A stretch of 64,000 nt of DNA from Sphingomonas sp. AP4-R1 (GTDB lineage: Bacteria > Pseudomonadota > Alphaproteobacteria > Sphingomonadales > Sphingomonadaceae), in contig NZ_CP053346.1 of the NCBI RefSeq assembly GCF_013113735.1, positions 2,618,001 to 2,682,000 on the forward strand, written 5' to 3'. Below the pieces are notes generated by a model. That model worked only from the letters and a program-made list of their open reading frames with translations, did not search any database and was not told the origin of the DNA. Positions 34,752 to 43,476 of this stretch are shown piece after piece; position 1 is the first letter of the stretch, and each line of letters starts with the position of its first letter. The translations under genes and the position numbers were made by a program.

Positions 34752-35225
34752 CTACAGGAAGAGTCCGAGAAACGACGCACCGGGGACCGGATTGAAGGAA
34801 ATAGGCTCGGCCGTGGCAAATCCGAGAGAATGATACAGCATACGTGCGGGAACAAACTTCGCCTGCACATCGAGCCTCATCTCGTTGTAGCCCACAGTGC
34901 GAGCCTCTTCGATCAACCGTTCTGCGAGGGCACGACCAAGCTGACGTCCCTGAGCATGGGGCCGAACATAAAGGCGTTTCATTTCGCATATTTCGGGAGT
35001 GACCCGGCGCATCGCGACGCACCCCTCGATTTCGCCCTCGCAATCTGCAAGCAGCACGCATCCACTCGGCGACGCATATTTGCCCGGAAGGCTCGCGAAC
35101 TCGGCATCGTTATTCTGATAATCGAGATTCACCGGGGAGTTCGCGATAAACTCGCGCCAGATGCTCAGCACAGCGACTATGTCTTCGGGAAAGATCGCGT
35201 GTCGTATGAGCGTCATGGCATCCAT
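34752..35225 (-). CDS. GNAT-family N-acetyltransferase
   Basis: The 157-aa protein shows the GNAT fold order: an N-terminal strand-helix part, then GCVAMRRVTPEICEMKRLYVRPHAQGRQLGRALAERLIEEA, where the acetyl-CoA-binding pyrophosphate loop is RPHAQGRQLGRAL, and a C-terminal YHSLGFA. The substrate is unknown. ATGs at residues 1 and 4 are both possible starts. It is minus strand within a plus-strand island and its neighbour upstream is another minus-strand gene, so the pair may be a separate insertion. Confidence 0.85.
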   Translation of the reverse strand: MDAMTLIRHAIFPEDIVAVLSIWREFIANSPVNLDYQNNDAEFASLPGKYASPSGCVLLADCEGEIEGCVAMRRVTPEICEMKRLYVRPHAQGRQLGRALAERLIEEARTVGYNEMRLDVQAKFVPARMLYHSLGFATAEPISFNPVPGASFLGLFL

Positions 35226-35395
35226 ATCATGCCGAAGATCATGGCTGTGATAAGGCGCGCTTGAGAGCCTTGTCGTAATGCGAAAAAGCCATCAACAACC
35301 ATATGGTAGACAGCCGTTACGGCTTGCCTCTCGTCGCCGTCCGCTATGCTCCTGCTTTAGAACGGCAAATTTCCGTACGACAGTGAGCCAATGCC

Positions 35396-35737
35396 TTAAT
35401 CGGCGTTCCTGCGAAGCGTTCTTTCGATCAACCAAAAGTGTAAGAGTTGCGCCACGACGAGCGTCGCCCCCATGATAATCAGGACCGGAAGGACAAGGCC
35501 TTCCTGCCCTGCTCTGGGCGCAATATTGATCGACATGTACGTAAAGAAGCCAAGAAGCGCGGCCGCTAAAATTGGCATGAAGGCGAGCGCGACACCGCGG
35601 GGCGCTGACCAGTTAACCTGACCTGTGAGCCCCCATTGCATAGGGAGGCGCGCTTCGCTGTGGAAGCGCACGTTTGCACGGCAAGCTAAGGCACAGATCG
35701 TCAGGATAAAAATTACAGAAACGATCAGCGTGCCCAT
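35396..35737 (-). CDS. Small membrane protein, DUF1648-like
   Basis: The 113-aa product starts at 35737, with AAGGAG 8 nt upstream. It has three hydrophobic segments (about residues 2-20, 48-68 and 83-102). The segment LPMQWGLTGQVNWSAPRG resembles the DUF1648/SdpI-type motif of a short loop between helices. Its function is not known. The reading frame extends upstream to 35830, but that part has no ribosome-binding site. Confidence 0.6.
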   Translation of the reverse strand: MGTLIVSVIFILTICALACRANVRFHSEARLPMQWGLTGQVNWSAPRGVALAFMPILAAALLGFFTYMSINIAPRAGQEGLVLPVLIIMGATLVVAQLLHFWLIERTLRRNAD

Positions 35738-35942
35738 TCGTGCGCTCCTTTCCCGCACATCATAGCCCATTTGTCTTTGATAAGCACCGGCATCCCGGCT
35801 GTGATTTCCCCGAAATCGCCTGCGCCACATGGAAGCCCCGACCCGGACTTAATCGACGCTTTGGGCCGAGCAATGGGCGGCCGACATCCACCGCGAGCGC
35901 GTCACACGCTAGGCCATGCACCGGGGCAGCACGCGCCGGGAC

Positions 35943-35970
35943 GGAGGGAAGGGGGGTGGGGAAGGGTGGC
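35943..35970 (+). repeat. G/A-rich leader repeat, copy 5
   Basis: GGAGGGAAGGGGGGTGGGGA followed by AGGGTGGC, ending 43 nt before the DUF932 gene start. Confidence 0.65.
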
Positions 35971-36012
35971 CGGTCCGAAGCGGATCGGGCCGTTCCAACC
36001 AGGAGATGTCCC

Positions 36013-37209
36013 ATGGCAACGCTTGCCCAGCATATCGACGCGCCCCAAGTCTCGGGCGCTTACAAGGTCGACATATCCCGCGGTCGCAACATCGGACGGG
36101 TCTCGTCCGAATGGTATTCGCGTCCCGATGACGAAAAATTCCTGTCGCTCGACGACCTCTATGAGAATGTACGCCGTCGCGCTGAACGTGCACGCACGCG
36201 TGTCGTCGAGAGCCGCGCCGTCCGGGTCGAGGCGAGCATGGACAATGCCGAACGCTTAAGCCTCATCGTTCCCGGCGAACCCGAACCGATCGCGCCCACC
36301 AACTGGTCATTCGGCCAGCTCTCCAGCCTGGTTGGGGCCCCGGCCTCCTATCTCCGGGGCCTTCCGGCCGCGCTCGCCGGCATCAATCTCCAGCATGGGC
36401 TGCTCAGCCATCGCGGCGAGCAGGTGAAGCTCCTCAAGACCCATGACGGCCGCGCCGAATTGCGGGCCGTCACCGGACCCGATTATGGCCGGATCTGGGA
36501 CCATGAGCTGGTCGCGGCGGTCATGAAGATTGCCGGCAACGGCGTCTCCGATACGCGCTGGAAGGTTCCGGGCGTGCTCGACTGGCAGTCGATGCGCTAT
36601 AACCCCTATGTAGACGTCACGCGCGAGACGACAACGCTCTATGCGTCGGATCGCGACGTCTTCCTGTTCCTGGTCGACGACACGCATCCGATCGAAGCGG
36701 GCAAATTGCCGAATGGCGACCCCGATCTCTTCTTTCGCGGCTTCTATTGCTGGAACTCGGAAGTCGGCTCCAAGGCACTGGGAATTGCGACTTTCTATCT
36801 CCGCGCCGTGTGTATGAATCGCAATCTGTGGGGCGTTGAAAATTTCGAGGAGATTCGGGTCCGCCACTCGAAATTCGCCGCCAACCGCTTCGCCCATGAA
36901 GCTGCGCCCGCGCTCGAAACCTTCGCCGATTCCTCGGCCATGAGCTTCATCGAAGGCATCAAGACCGCGCGCGGCCGCATCGTCGCGCGGTCCGACGAGG
37001 ACCGCGACTCCTTCCTGCGCAAGAACGGCTTCTCCAAAACCGACACCGCGAAGATCATCCAGTCGGTGATCGCAGAGGAAGGTCATCCGCCCGCAAGCCT
37101 GTTCGATTTCGTGCAGGGGATCACCGCGCACGCACGGACCAAGTCCAACCAGGACACGCGGCTCGAAATCGAAGGCAAGGCCCGCAATCTCTTCGCCAAG
37201 GCGAACTGA
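36013..37209 (+). CDS. DUF932-family plasmid protein
   Basis: The 398-aa protein matches the DUF932 pattern of phage and plasmid proteins: FGQLSSLVGAPASYLRGLPAALAGINLQHGLL, then RAVTGPDYGRIWDHELVAAV, FLFLVDDTHPIE and FFRGFYCWNSEVGSKALGIATFYLRAVCMNRNLWG (in parts). The biochemical role of DUF932 is not settled. AGGAG lies 7 nt before the ATG at 36013; a longer open frame upstream is non-coding in character. The next gene follows after 10 bp. Confidence 0.85.
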   Translation: MATLAQHIDAPQVSGAYKVDISRGRNIGRVSSEWYSRPDDEKFLSLDDLYENVRRRAERARTRVVESRAVRVEASMDNAERLSLIVPGEPEPIAPTNWSFGQLSSLVGAPASYLRGLPAALAGINLQHGLLSHRGEQVKLLKTHDGRAELRAVTGPDYGRIWDHELVAAVMKIAGNGVSDTRWKVPGVLDWQSMRYNPYVDVTRETTTLYASDRDVFLFLVDDTHPIEAGKLPNGDPDLFFRGFYCWNSEVGSKALGIATFYLRAVCMNRNLWGVENFEEIRVRHSKFAANRFAHEAAPALETFADSSAMSFIEGIKTARGRIVARSDEDRDSFLRKNGFSKTDTAKIIQSVIAEEGHPPASLFDFVQGITAHARTKSNQDTRLEIEGKARNLFAKAN

Positions 37210-37219
37210 GGAGGACGTC

Positions 37220-37837
37220 ATGCCGAGCTTTACAATCGAAAGCACCTACCGGCTGCCGGTCTTCCGGCACCGGACCTATGAGGCGGCCACCGCCGAAGAT
37301 GCCTGCCGGCTCGCCATCGCGGACGAGGACTGGACCGGCCAGAAGGAGGACCATGAGAATAGCGGGGCCACATACCTGACCGGCATCTGGCCCGGTGTGG
37401 ATAGTGCCTACATCGCCCCCGCTCTAGCGCTGCCGCCGGGTTACGGCGAAAGTGAAAATCCGCCGACGACGATGCAAACGGGATCGGCCCCGCCTGCAGC
37501 GGCTCCGCTCATGCCGCGCTGTCGCCATTGCGGCAGCGCGGACATCTGCCAGGACGCGAACGCCATCTGGAACGAGATCGCGCAAGCATGGTCGCTCCTC
37601 GTAACCTATGACAGCCAGACCTGCGAGCGTTGCGGCGCGGACAGTAACAATCTCGCCCTCTGGGTCCCGGTCGCCGAGGCTGGTTCGGCCACCGCTTTCC
37701 TGTGGGAAGTGATCCAGGCGTTGGAAACCACGTCCCTTGCCTCGGACGCGGAGTTCCAGCGCTTCTGCACAGAGAGTCATGGCCAGCTGACGGCTGATGA
37801 AGCCGCCACCCGATGGCGAAGCACCGCAGCCGCCTGA
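37220..37837 (+). CDS. Zinc-ribbon-like protein of unknown function
   Basis: The 205-aa product has two CxxC pairs, CRHCGSADIC (about residue 101) and CERCGAD (about residue 136), separated by about 33 residues, which look like a zinc ribbon. The first 65 residues (FTIESTYRLPVFRHRTYEA) resemble a separate small domain, joined by a proline-rich linker. GAGGAGG precedes the ATG. It is co-directional with and close to the DUF932 gene, and a terminator follows. Confidence 0.65.
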   Translation: MPSFTIESTYRLPVFRHRTYEAATAEDACRLAIADEDWTGQKEDHENSGATYLTGIWPGVDSAYIAPALALPPGYGESENPPTTMQTGSAPPAAAPLMPRCRHCGSADICQDANAIWNEIAQAWSLLVTYDSQTCERCGADSNNLALWVPVAEAGSATAFLWEVIQALETTSLASDAEFQRFCTESHGQLTADEAATRWRSTAAA

Positions 37838-37882
37838 CCATCCGATCCGACCAACGGACCGGCCTCAATACCCGCTCACCCC

Positions 37883-37919
37883 AAGGCGGCTTCGACCCAA
37901 GTCGGAGCCGCCTTTTTCT
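37883..37919 (+). terminator. Rho-independent terminator
   Basis: AAGGCGGCTtCGAC and GTCGgAGCCGCCTT pair across a 4-nt loop with one mismatch, followed by TTTCTT. It ends the DUF932/zinc-ribbon transcript. Confidence 0.85.
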
Positions 37920-37937
37920 TATCGGAAGGAACTGATC

Positions 37938-38144
37938 ATGCACGCATCCGCCCAGGTCGAAATGCAGACCTTCACTGTCACCGTTGAATTCTCCACCGGC
38001 GGCGAGCCCTATGCCACCGAGACTTACACGGTCGAAGCGACCGACTGGTATCGCGCCCAGCGCGACGCGATCGAGATGTCGGTCTCCAGCCCCTACGACA
38101 ACGCGCGCATCCCCCACCTCACGCGCCGCGTGATCGCACAATAG
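37938..38144 (+). CDS. Small protein of unknown function
   Basis: The 68-aa product (MHASAQVEMQTFTVTVEFSTG onward) is predicted to be mainly beta strand with one short helix. GGAAGGA lies 7 nt before the ATG at 37938. The frame is longer upstream but crosses the terminator. It precedes the Mom-like gene by 73 bp. Confidence 0.6.
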   Translation: MHASAQVEMQTFTVTVEFSTGGEPYATETYTVEATDWYRAQRDAIEMSVSSPYDNARIPHLTRRVIAQ

Positions 38145-38217
38145 TCAGCCCGGCTTTCTCCCGCAGCCGATTGCGGCATGGCGGGAGAAGTCGCGGCCGC
38201 AACCGGAGTTGCCGCTC

Positions 38218-39090
38218 ATGCTCACCACCAGGAGTCAGCGCTGGCGCGATCGGCGTTGCCGTTGGGTGCCCGGCGCCACCGAGATCGATCCCCGGTGCTT
38301 TACCGTGGATATCATCGATACCGTCAAGCAGGCCGCCCCCTTTGTCCGCCAGCATCATTATGCCGCCTCGATGCCGGTCACACGCCTGTCGGTCGGTCTT
38401 TTCCGCAATGGCGCGGCCGGGCAATCCGAGCTGGTCGGCGTTTGCGTTTTCGCCCATCCGGTCAACAATGCCAGCGTTCCCAAATCGGCCGGGCTCCCCG
38501 ATCCGCGCAGCGCCTGCGACCTCGGGCGCCTTGTGCTGCTCGACGATACCGGCGGCAATGCCGAGACTTGGATGCTCTCGCGCGCCTTCAAGCTGCTACG
38601 CCGCGAGAAACCCGAGATCGTGTCGGTCATCTCCTATGCCGATCCGATCCGTCGTACCGACGAGCAGGGCCAGATGTTCATGCCCGGCCATGTCGGCACG
38701 CTCTATTGCGTGATGGGTAGCCGCTATACCGGCCGCTCGTCCGCGCGCATCGATCTTATCCTGCCCAATGGCCAGCCGATCTCGAGCCGGGCGATCTCGA
38801 AAATCCGTAACGACGAATGCGGCCAACGCTATGCCGCCGAGCAACTCGCCGCCGCCGGTGCCCGCACCCGTCGCTCCGGCGAGGATGGAGCGCACTGGCT
38901 CGCCGATCTCGAACGGTTCGGCTTCCTGCGCCGTCAAAAGCACCCGGGCAACCATGTCTATCTGTTCCCGCTCACCAAAGCGGCGCGGATTGCGGCGCGC
39001 GCGGTGCCGAGCCTGCCCTATCCGGTTCTCGACCGCGCTACGTCCGCCGGAGACGTCACGGCGCTCCCGCTGCTTGCCCGCGCAGCCTGA
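38218..39090 (+). CDS. Mom-like DNA base modification protein (GNAT-type fold)
   Basis: The 290-aa protein has the signature of the phage Mu Mom family: DLGRLVLLDDTGGNAETWMLSRAFKLLRREKPEIVSVISYADP, then GHVGTLYCVMGSRYTGRSS (about residues 98-185, in parts). Mom converts adenine to methylcarbamoyl adenine and protects DNA from restriction. The C-terminal 90 residues form a winged-helix-like tail (GAHWLADLERFGFLRRQKHPGNHVYLFPLT) not found in Mu Mom. GGAG precedes the ATG at 38218. In this plasmid it would mask DNA against host nucleases; that is inference from family and context. Confidence 0.72.
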   Translation: MLTTRSQRWRDRRCRWVPGATEIDPRCFTVDIIDTVKQAAPFVRQHHYAASMPVTRLSVGLFRNGAAGQSELVGVCVFAHPVNNASVPKSAGLPDPRSACDLGRLVLLDDTGGNAETWMLSRAFKLLRREKPEIVSVISYADPIRRTDEQGQMFMPGHVGTLYCVMGSRYTGRSSARIDLILPNGQPISSRAISKIRNDECGQRYAAEQLAAAGARTRRSGEDGAHWLADLERFGFLRRQKHPGNHVYLFPLTKAARIAARAVPSLPYPVLDRATSAGDVTALPLLARAA

Positions 39091-39107
39091 GGCAAATCGA
39101 GGCAGTC

Positions 39108-39124
39108 GGAGGGAAGGGGGCGGG
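39108..39124 (+). repeat. G/A-rich leader repeat, copy 6
   Basis: GGAGGGAAGGGGGCGGG, ending 42 nt before the start codon at 39166. It is shorter than the best copies but shares the same core and the same downstream GCCGGTC as copy 5. Confidence 0.6.
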
Positions 39125-39165
39125 AATGCGTGCCGGTCAAGGATCGGCTCAACGGAGACCCCACC

Positions 39166-39660
39166 ATGTCCGACCATGACGCCCGCGCCCTCCTTGTCGA
39201 GGCGCTCGCTTTCTTCAACGACCATCCCCGCTTCAGCCTCCGACGCGACCGGCGTCGGACGAGCTACGAACTCGCCGCGCGGATCGACGCCTTCCTTGCG
39301 CCCGACACGGCGGTTCCGCCGATCGTGGCTGCCGCCCGCGAACGCTGGGCTAACACGCATATCCTCCGGATCGACCCCGACGAGCAGACTGTCCAACATG
39401 ATGGCGACGGCTACTGGGTGCGGGCATGGGTGCACGTGGATGCGGCCGGTCTTGCCGGTGTCGGCGCTGCGCCCATCGACCGATACGGCCGTGCGGTTGC
39501 TGCACTGCCGGAAATCACCCGTCAGGTTCTTCTGGCGGATTTCCTCGGCCGCGAGGATTTCACTGCGATCGCGGTCCGTTTCGGCATCACCACGCAGGAA
39601 GTCGAGCAGCATATCGCCGACGCCCTAGCCGCCATCGCACAGGCACTCGACCGGGCCTGA
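39166..39660 (+). CDS. Sigma-70 region 4-like helix-turn-helix protein
   Basis: The 164-aa protein has a C-terminal helix-turn-helix typical of sigma region 4: LPEITRQVLLADFLGREDFTAIAVRFGITTQEVEQHIADALAAIAQAL (about residues 110-160, in parts). The first 100 residues are not region 2 of a sigma factor. It is therefore more likely a small DNA-binding regulator of the island than a working sigma factor. The ATG at 39166 follows CGGAGA. Confidence 0.65.
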   Translation: MSDHDARALLVEALAFFNDHPRFSLRRDRRRTSYELAARIDAFLAPDTAVPPIVAAARERWANTHILRIDPDEQTVQHDGDGYWVRAWVHVDAAGLAGVGAAPIDRYGRAVAALPEITRQVLLADFLGREDFTAIAVRFGITTQEVEQHIADALAAIAQALDRA

Positions 39661-39715
39661 TCGGACGCTCGGGCTGCCCGTTCGCGCACTCGGCACATCC
39701 CCAAGGAGACAATCC

Positions 39716-40402
39716 ATGACCCATATGACAAGGGACGATTTCGCGCGCCTGCTGGCGCGGGCACGCACGGTCATCGCCGACGCTGCACCGCACACCCATA
39801 TTCTCTGCGACGAATTGGCGCAGGCTGAGCGACTCGTGCAAGATCACGTTGTTCCCTGGCCGGCCGATATCCACGTGGCGTTCATCGACCATCGTCATGG
39901 CGGCGATCTCTACGCCGCCTTCGCCCGCGACGCGCTCATGGCCGAGGTCGCCTCATTCTGCCGCGAATGGTGGCCGGAAATCCGCGACGGGCGCGATCCC
40001 TCGACGCTCTCCGACGAAGACGCAAGTTCGATCTATTTCGACGCGCACGAAGAGGAATATCTCTGGACGGAGCGCATCTCAATCGAGGCACCCGCAATCG
40101 ACTCATCCCATGCACTGCGTGTCGGCCGCCATCTCGTGATCAGCACCAGCCATATCCGTCCCGCCACCGCCGACCTTCTCGACCAATGGGCGCCCATGAT
40201 CCCCGAATCCCGCCCCCTCGGTGTCGCTGAGGCCGGCTATGGTTGGTTCGTCCTCGCCGATCCACTGGACGGACCAGAACGCGAGATGGTCCCGAACGAA
40301 CTTCTCGCCGCCATCGAATTCGCGCGCGCACAGGGCTGCCGCTGGCTTTTTCTCGACCGGGACGCGGATTGCGTCGACGGTCTCGAAACGTTCGAGTGGT
40401 GA
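39716..40402 (+). CDS. DUF5983-like protein, longer paralogue
   Basis: The 228-aa protein ends in a domain (about residues 135-228) with STSHIRPATADLLDQW, GYGWFVLADP and CRWLFLDRDAD. A similar domain makes up the whole of the gene at 46063. It resembles what is listed as DUF5983, with unknown function. The N-terminal part is acidic and unassigned. AAGGAGA lies 9 nt before the ATG. It is followed after 11 bp by the next gene. Confidence 0.6.
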   Translation: MTHMTRDDFARLLARARTVIADAAPHTHILCDELAQAERLVQDHVVPWPADIHVAFIDHRHGGDLYAAFARDALMAEVASFCREWWPEIRDGRDPSTLSDEDASSIYFDAHEEEYLWTERISIEAPAIDSSHALRVGRHLVISTSHIRPATADLLDQWAPMIPESRPLGVAEAGYGWFVLADPLDGPEREMVPNELLAAIEFARAQGCRWLFLDRDADCVDGLETFEW

Positions 40403-40413
40403 GGGACGCCGCC

Positions 40414-40926
40414 ATGACCCACCGCTCCTCCCGGGCCGAGGTTCGCAATCCGGTCCTCGGTCTTCCCGCCGCGCGCATCATCCTGGCTATGCCTGCCGAT
40501 ATCCGCGCTCTGCTCGCGGTGCTGCTGCTCGACCTGGCTGCCGATTCGCGCCGCCGCGCCCGGTCGAGCTGGGACAGCCGGAAGGCGTTTGTCGCTGCTT
40601 ACTGGGCCACGGTCGCCGTCTATGCCGGACATGTTGCCCGCATACTGGGCGGGGCAGGGCGGCGAGCCGCTTCGCGCAAGCCCTTTCGCGTCATCCAGCG
40701 CAGCTTTCCAGAGCTTGCCGCTGCGGACTGGGCAGAAGCCTCCAACCTCTATTGCGAGCGCCGGGACCGATCGGGTCTGGGCGCCAGCATGTTCCCCGAG
40801 GCTATGCTCCTGATTGCCGAAACGCCCGTGGGGCGGATCAGCTATAACGGCCGGATCTGGCTGCCCGCCGGATGGGAGCCCGACGCAGAGCCTCTCTACG
40901 ACAACAGAGTGCCTGCCGACCGCTGA
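40414..40926 (+). CDS. Plasmid protein of unknown function
   Basis: The 170-aa product is helical in its first half (PADIRALLAVLLLDLAADSRRRARSSWDSRKAFVAAYWATVAVYAGHVARIL, in parts) with a moderately hydrophobic but not clearly membrane-spanning segment. It begins 11 bp after the DUF5983-like stop, preceded by GAGGGACG. I do not recognise the family. Confidence 0.55.
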   Translation: MTHRSSRAEVRNPVLGLPAARIILAMPADIRALLAVLLLDLAADSRRRARSSWDSRKAFVAAYWATVAVYAGHVARILGGAGRRAASRKPFRVIQRSFPELAAADWAEASNLYCERRDRSGLGASMFPEAMLLIAETPVGRISYNGRIWLPAGWEPDAEPLYDNRVPADR

Positions 40927-40971
40927 CCGGCGCGCGGTCGCGCCGATCCACCGCACCTGAGGAGACCCCGC

Positions 40972-42105
40972 ATGGGCGCAGCTCTTGCGCGCGGCTTGCT
41001 TGCCGCGCATGCCGATCCTTTGCCCGCTATAGACGACACGGTGTTGGCGGCTGTCAGGCGCGGTGCCTGGTTCGCCTTCAACCTTTCGGGCGGCAAGGAT
41101 TCGACCGCCTCCGCTCATGCCGCGATCTCGCTGCTCGACGCCCTGGGCCATCCGCGCGATCGCCGCATCGCGATCCACGCAGACCTCGGCCGCGCGGAGT
41201 GGCGCTCGACCCCGAATATGGTTGCAGCGATCGCCGACAGGTTGGGGATTCCCCTGCTCGTTGTCAGCCGATCGGCAGGCGACATGGTCGCACGCTGGGA
41301 GCAGCGCTTTCTTTCCGGCAAGCGCCGTTACGAGGCGCTCGAGACCTATAACCTCATCGGCCCATGGTCATCGGCGTCGCTGCGTTTCTGCACGTCGGAA
41401 CTGAAGGTCCAGGTGATCGGCCCCGAACTGGCACGCCGCTACCGGGGGGAGACCGTCGTCTCGGTCATCGGACTGCGCCGCGACGAGAGCCCAAGCCGGC
41501 GCTCGACCCCGATTTCCCGAAGCGACGAGCGCTTCGCCAAGCCCGGCAATGCCGCCGGCACGCGCATGCTCAGTTGGCATCCGGCGGTCGATTGGAGTGC
41601 TGGCGATGTCTTTGGGATCCATGAGCGCCACGGACTGCCGTTGCACGAAGCCTATGTGCGCTATCGCACGACCCGCCTGTCCTGCGCTTTCTGCGTGCTT
41701 GCATCGGCGCACGATCTGGCCGCCTCCACCGAGGCTCCCGGAAACGTCGATCTCTTCCGCCATCTGGTGGCGATCGAGGCCAACTCGACCTTTTCCTTCC
41801 AGCCGCAGCGATGGCTTGCCGATGTTGCGCCGCGAATGTTGTCGGCCGCACTTATTCGCGACGTCGCCCGCGCCAAAATGCTGGGCCACGAGCGCCGGAC
41901 GCTCGAAGCGGCAATGCCCCCGGAATTGCGGTTCGTGAAGGGCTGGCCACCGCGAATGCCGAGCCTGGCCGAGGCTTCGCTAATCGCCAAGGCCCGCGCG
42001 CCGATCCTCGTCCATCACGGCCTCGTCGACAATTTTCCGGGTGCCGCCGCGGTCCGGGCTCGGTTCGCAGTCCTCCTCGCCATGAAGGCCGAACGGTCAC
42101 GCTAG
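40972..42105 (+). CDS. PP-loop ATPase of the PAPS-reductase family
   Basis: The 377-aa protein has the PP-loop SGGKDSTAS near residues 40-46 and conserved cysteines in RFCTSELKVQ (about residue 143) and CAFCVLA (about residue 242). These belong to the phosphoadenosine phosphosulfate reductase/DndC-like group, which activate substrates with ATP. The CysH-type C-terminal active-site motif is absent, so sulfate reduction is unlikely; a nucleic acid or nucleotide modification role is more plausible. TGAGGAG lies before the ATG. It is one of two such genes here; the other is split at 47523. Confidence 0.8.
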   Translation: MGAALARGLLAAHADPLPAIDDTVLAAVRRGAWFAFNLSGGKDSTASAHAAISLLDALGHPRDRRIAIHADLGRAEWRSTPNMVAAIADRLGIPLLVVSRSAGDMVARWEQRFLSGKRRYEALETYNLIGPWSSASLRFCTSELKVQVIGPELARRYRGETVVSVIGLRRDESPSRRSTPISRSDERFAKPGNAAGTRMLSWHPAVDWSAGDVFGIHERHGLPLHEAYVRYRTTRLSCAFCVLASAHDLAASTEAPGNVDLFRHLVAIEANSTFSFQPQRWLADVAPRMLSAALIRDVARAKMLGHERRTLEAAMPPELRFVKGWPPRMPSLAEASLIAKARAPILVHHGLVDNFPGAAAVRARFAVLLAMKAERSR

Positions 42106-42111
42106 CGAGCC

Positions 42112-42123
42112 GGAGGGGAGGAG
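42112..42123 (+). repeat. G/A-rich leader repeat, short copy 7
   Basis: GGAGGGGAGGAG, 95 nt before the start codon at 42218. It is short and further from its gene than most copies. Confidence 0.4.
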
Positions 42124-42217
42124 TCCTGTTGAAGCTGCGTCGGGCGGAGTTCGCTTGGGCGATTCCTCTTGCTGCTGACCGCGCAGCCCCGTCCCTCCAT
42201 CATCAAAGGAACAGCCA

Positions 42218-42679
42218 ATGGACGTCATCGTCGCTCGGTCCCGCATCCCGGGCACCGCCTCGACCTATCACTATCGCGCCCTCGTGCCGCTGGCCGAGGT
42301 GGCGGCGACGCGACGCGCGCGCTGCGTCGTCATCCAGGCTCGGATCGGCAATGGACGGGTACCCTCGACCCGCATCGCCGACGTCGTAGCACCCGCCGCC
42401 TGGTATGACCGTGACCTGGCTACCCCCTTTGGCCTCGCGGCGCGGCTCAATCTGGTCGCAAGGCGGATCGAGGCGATCATCATCCGCACCGTCTTCCCCG
42501 AGATGACCGCCCGGCTGACCCCGCTGACGCTCGCCCTGGAGTTCGATCCTGGGGAGGCCGGCTACCGCGTCGCCGTCTCCGACCTGAACGCAGCGTTCGA
42601 CCGGATCGCGCCCGACATCGACACTTTGATGGCAGCCGATCTCGGCCTCTACCAGGGCTGCGACCTGCGCGCCGCCTGA
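42218..42679 (+). CDS. Plasmid protein of unknown function
   Basis: The 153-aa product starts at 42218, with AAAGGA 9 nt upstream. It has alternating strand and helix segments (YHYRALVPLAEVAATRRARCVVIQARIGNG, in parts) and no metal or nucleotide motif that I can see. It lies between the PP-loop gene and a small helical protein, on the same strand. Confidence 0.55.
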   Translation: MDVIVARSRIPGTASTYHYRALVPLAEVAATRRARCVVIQARIGNGRVPSTRIADVVAPAAWYDRDLATPFGLAARLNLVARRIEAIIIRTVFPEMTARLTPLTLALEFDPGEAGYRVAVSDLNAAFDRIAPDIDTLMAADLGLYQGCDLRAA

Positions 42680-42695
42680 CATCGAAAGGCCCGCC

Positions 42696-43007
42696 GTGAC
42701 ACATCATTCTGAAGCCAGCCTCGAGACCGCCGCCTGCCTCTGGGAGGCGATCCTGACCTTGCGCGCCAGGCCGATCACCGATCCTGACGCGATCGGCCTC
42801 GCTCTCGCAATCGACAAGACGTTCGATGCGCTCGGCACCGCGGCACTGCGGTTGACCGTGATTGGCTGGACCGAGATCGTCGAGGCGGCCTGGCGCAAGG
42901 TCGCCAACGACTATCCGCTCTGCTTTGACTGGGATTTCGTGTCTGTCTGGATCATCGACCATATCGACTGGTCCGACCCATCATGTCCGACCGTGATCCA
43001 ACGGTAG
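42696..43007 (+). CDS. Small helical protein of unknown function (GTG start)
   Basis: The 103-aa product begins at a GTG at 42696, 17 nt after the previous stop, with GAAAGG upstream. It is mainly helical (ETAACLWEAILTLRARPITDPDAIGLALAIDKTF, in parts) and ends in a tryptophan-rich segment. No family is recognised. It is the last gene before the toxin-antitoxin pair. Confidence 0.5.
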   Translation: MTHHSEASLETAACLWEAILTLRARPITDPDAIGLALAIDKTFDALGTAALRLTVIGWTEIVEAAWRKVANDYPLCFDWDFVSVWIIDHIDWSDPSCPTVIQR

Positions 43008-43158
43008 CGGATATACCGCATGAGGGCTGGCCTTTATGCGGGACAGGTGCGGCAACATCGAGCCCGTTGGATCTCGCCGAGAGAATCGGCGGGCAATCCT
43101 ATGCCGCAGCATGACCAGGCGGCCTCGCTGCGCACACGTTGCTCTAGACTTCGCAACA

Positions 43159-43177
43159 TGGTCATCCTATATGACCA
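43159..43177. promoter_or_regulatory. Putative toxin-antitoxin operator, TGGTCAT-n5-ATGACCA
   Basis: A perfect 7-bp dyad with a 5-nt centre lies 30 bp before the antitoxin start codon in an AT-rich stretch. Phd/YefM antitoxins usually repress their own operon from such a dyad. Confidence 0.65.
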
Positions 43178-43206
43178 GTCAATAGATCTGACTATCTGGG
43201 TGTCTT

Positions 43207-43476
43207 ATGCGAGCTGAAACCTATGGCGCTGCCGACTTCAAGGCCAATTGCCTAGCGATTCTGGACCGTCTCGCGCGTCGCGATCTCGATCGGGTGACCA
43301 TTACCAAGCGCGGGCACGCTGTTGCCGTGCTGACGCCGCCGCCCAGCGCGGCTGAAGCCGTCGAGACGCTGCACGGTTTCATGCGCGGCTCCGTCGGTAT
43401 CTCCGAAGGGTTCGATTTGCTGGCGCCTATACTCGATGAACCATTGACCGCGAGCGACGGCAAGCTGCATCAGTGA
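43207..43476 (+). CDS. Phd/YefM-family antitoxin
   Basis: The 89-aa protein has the Phd/YefM N-terminal DNA-binding fold: TYGAADFKANCLAILDRLARRDLDRVTITKRGHAVAVLTPP. The C-terminal part should wrap around the PIN toxin and neutralise it. Its stop overlaps the toxin's GTG start (GTGA), the standard coupled arrangement. The operon is probably self-repressed through the dyad at 43159. Confidence 0.88.
   Translation: MRAETYGAADFKANCLAILDRLARRDLDRVTITKRGHAVAVLTPPPSAAEAVETLHGFMRGSVGISEGFDLLAPILDEPLTASDGKLHQ

Noticed and set aside
34544..34795. 83-codon plus-strand frame after the 34540 stop
   Set aside because: It runs through the tandem duplication and into the end of the convergent acetyltransferase gene, with no family likeness.
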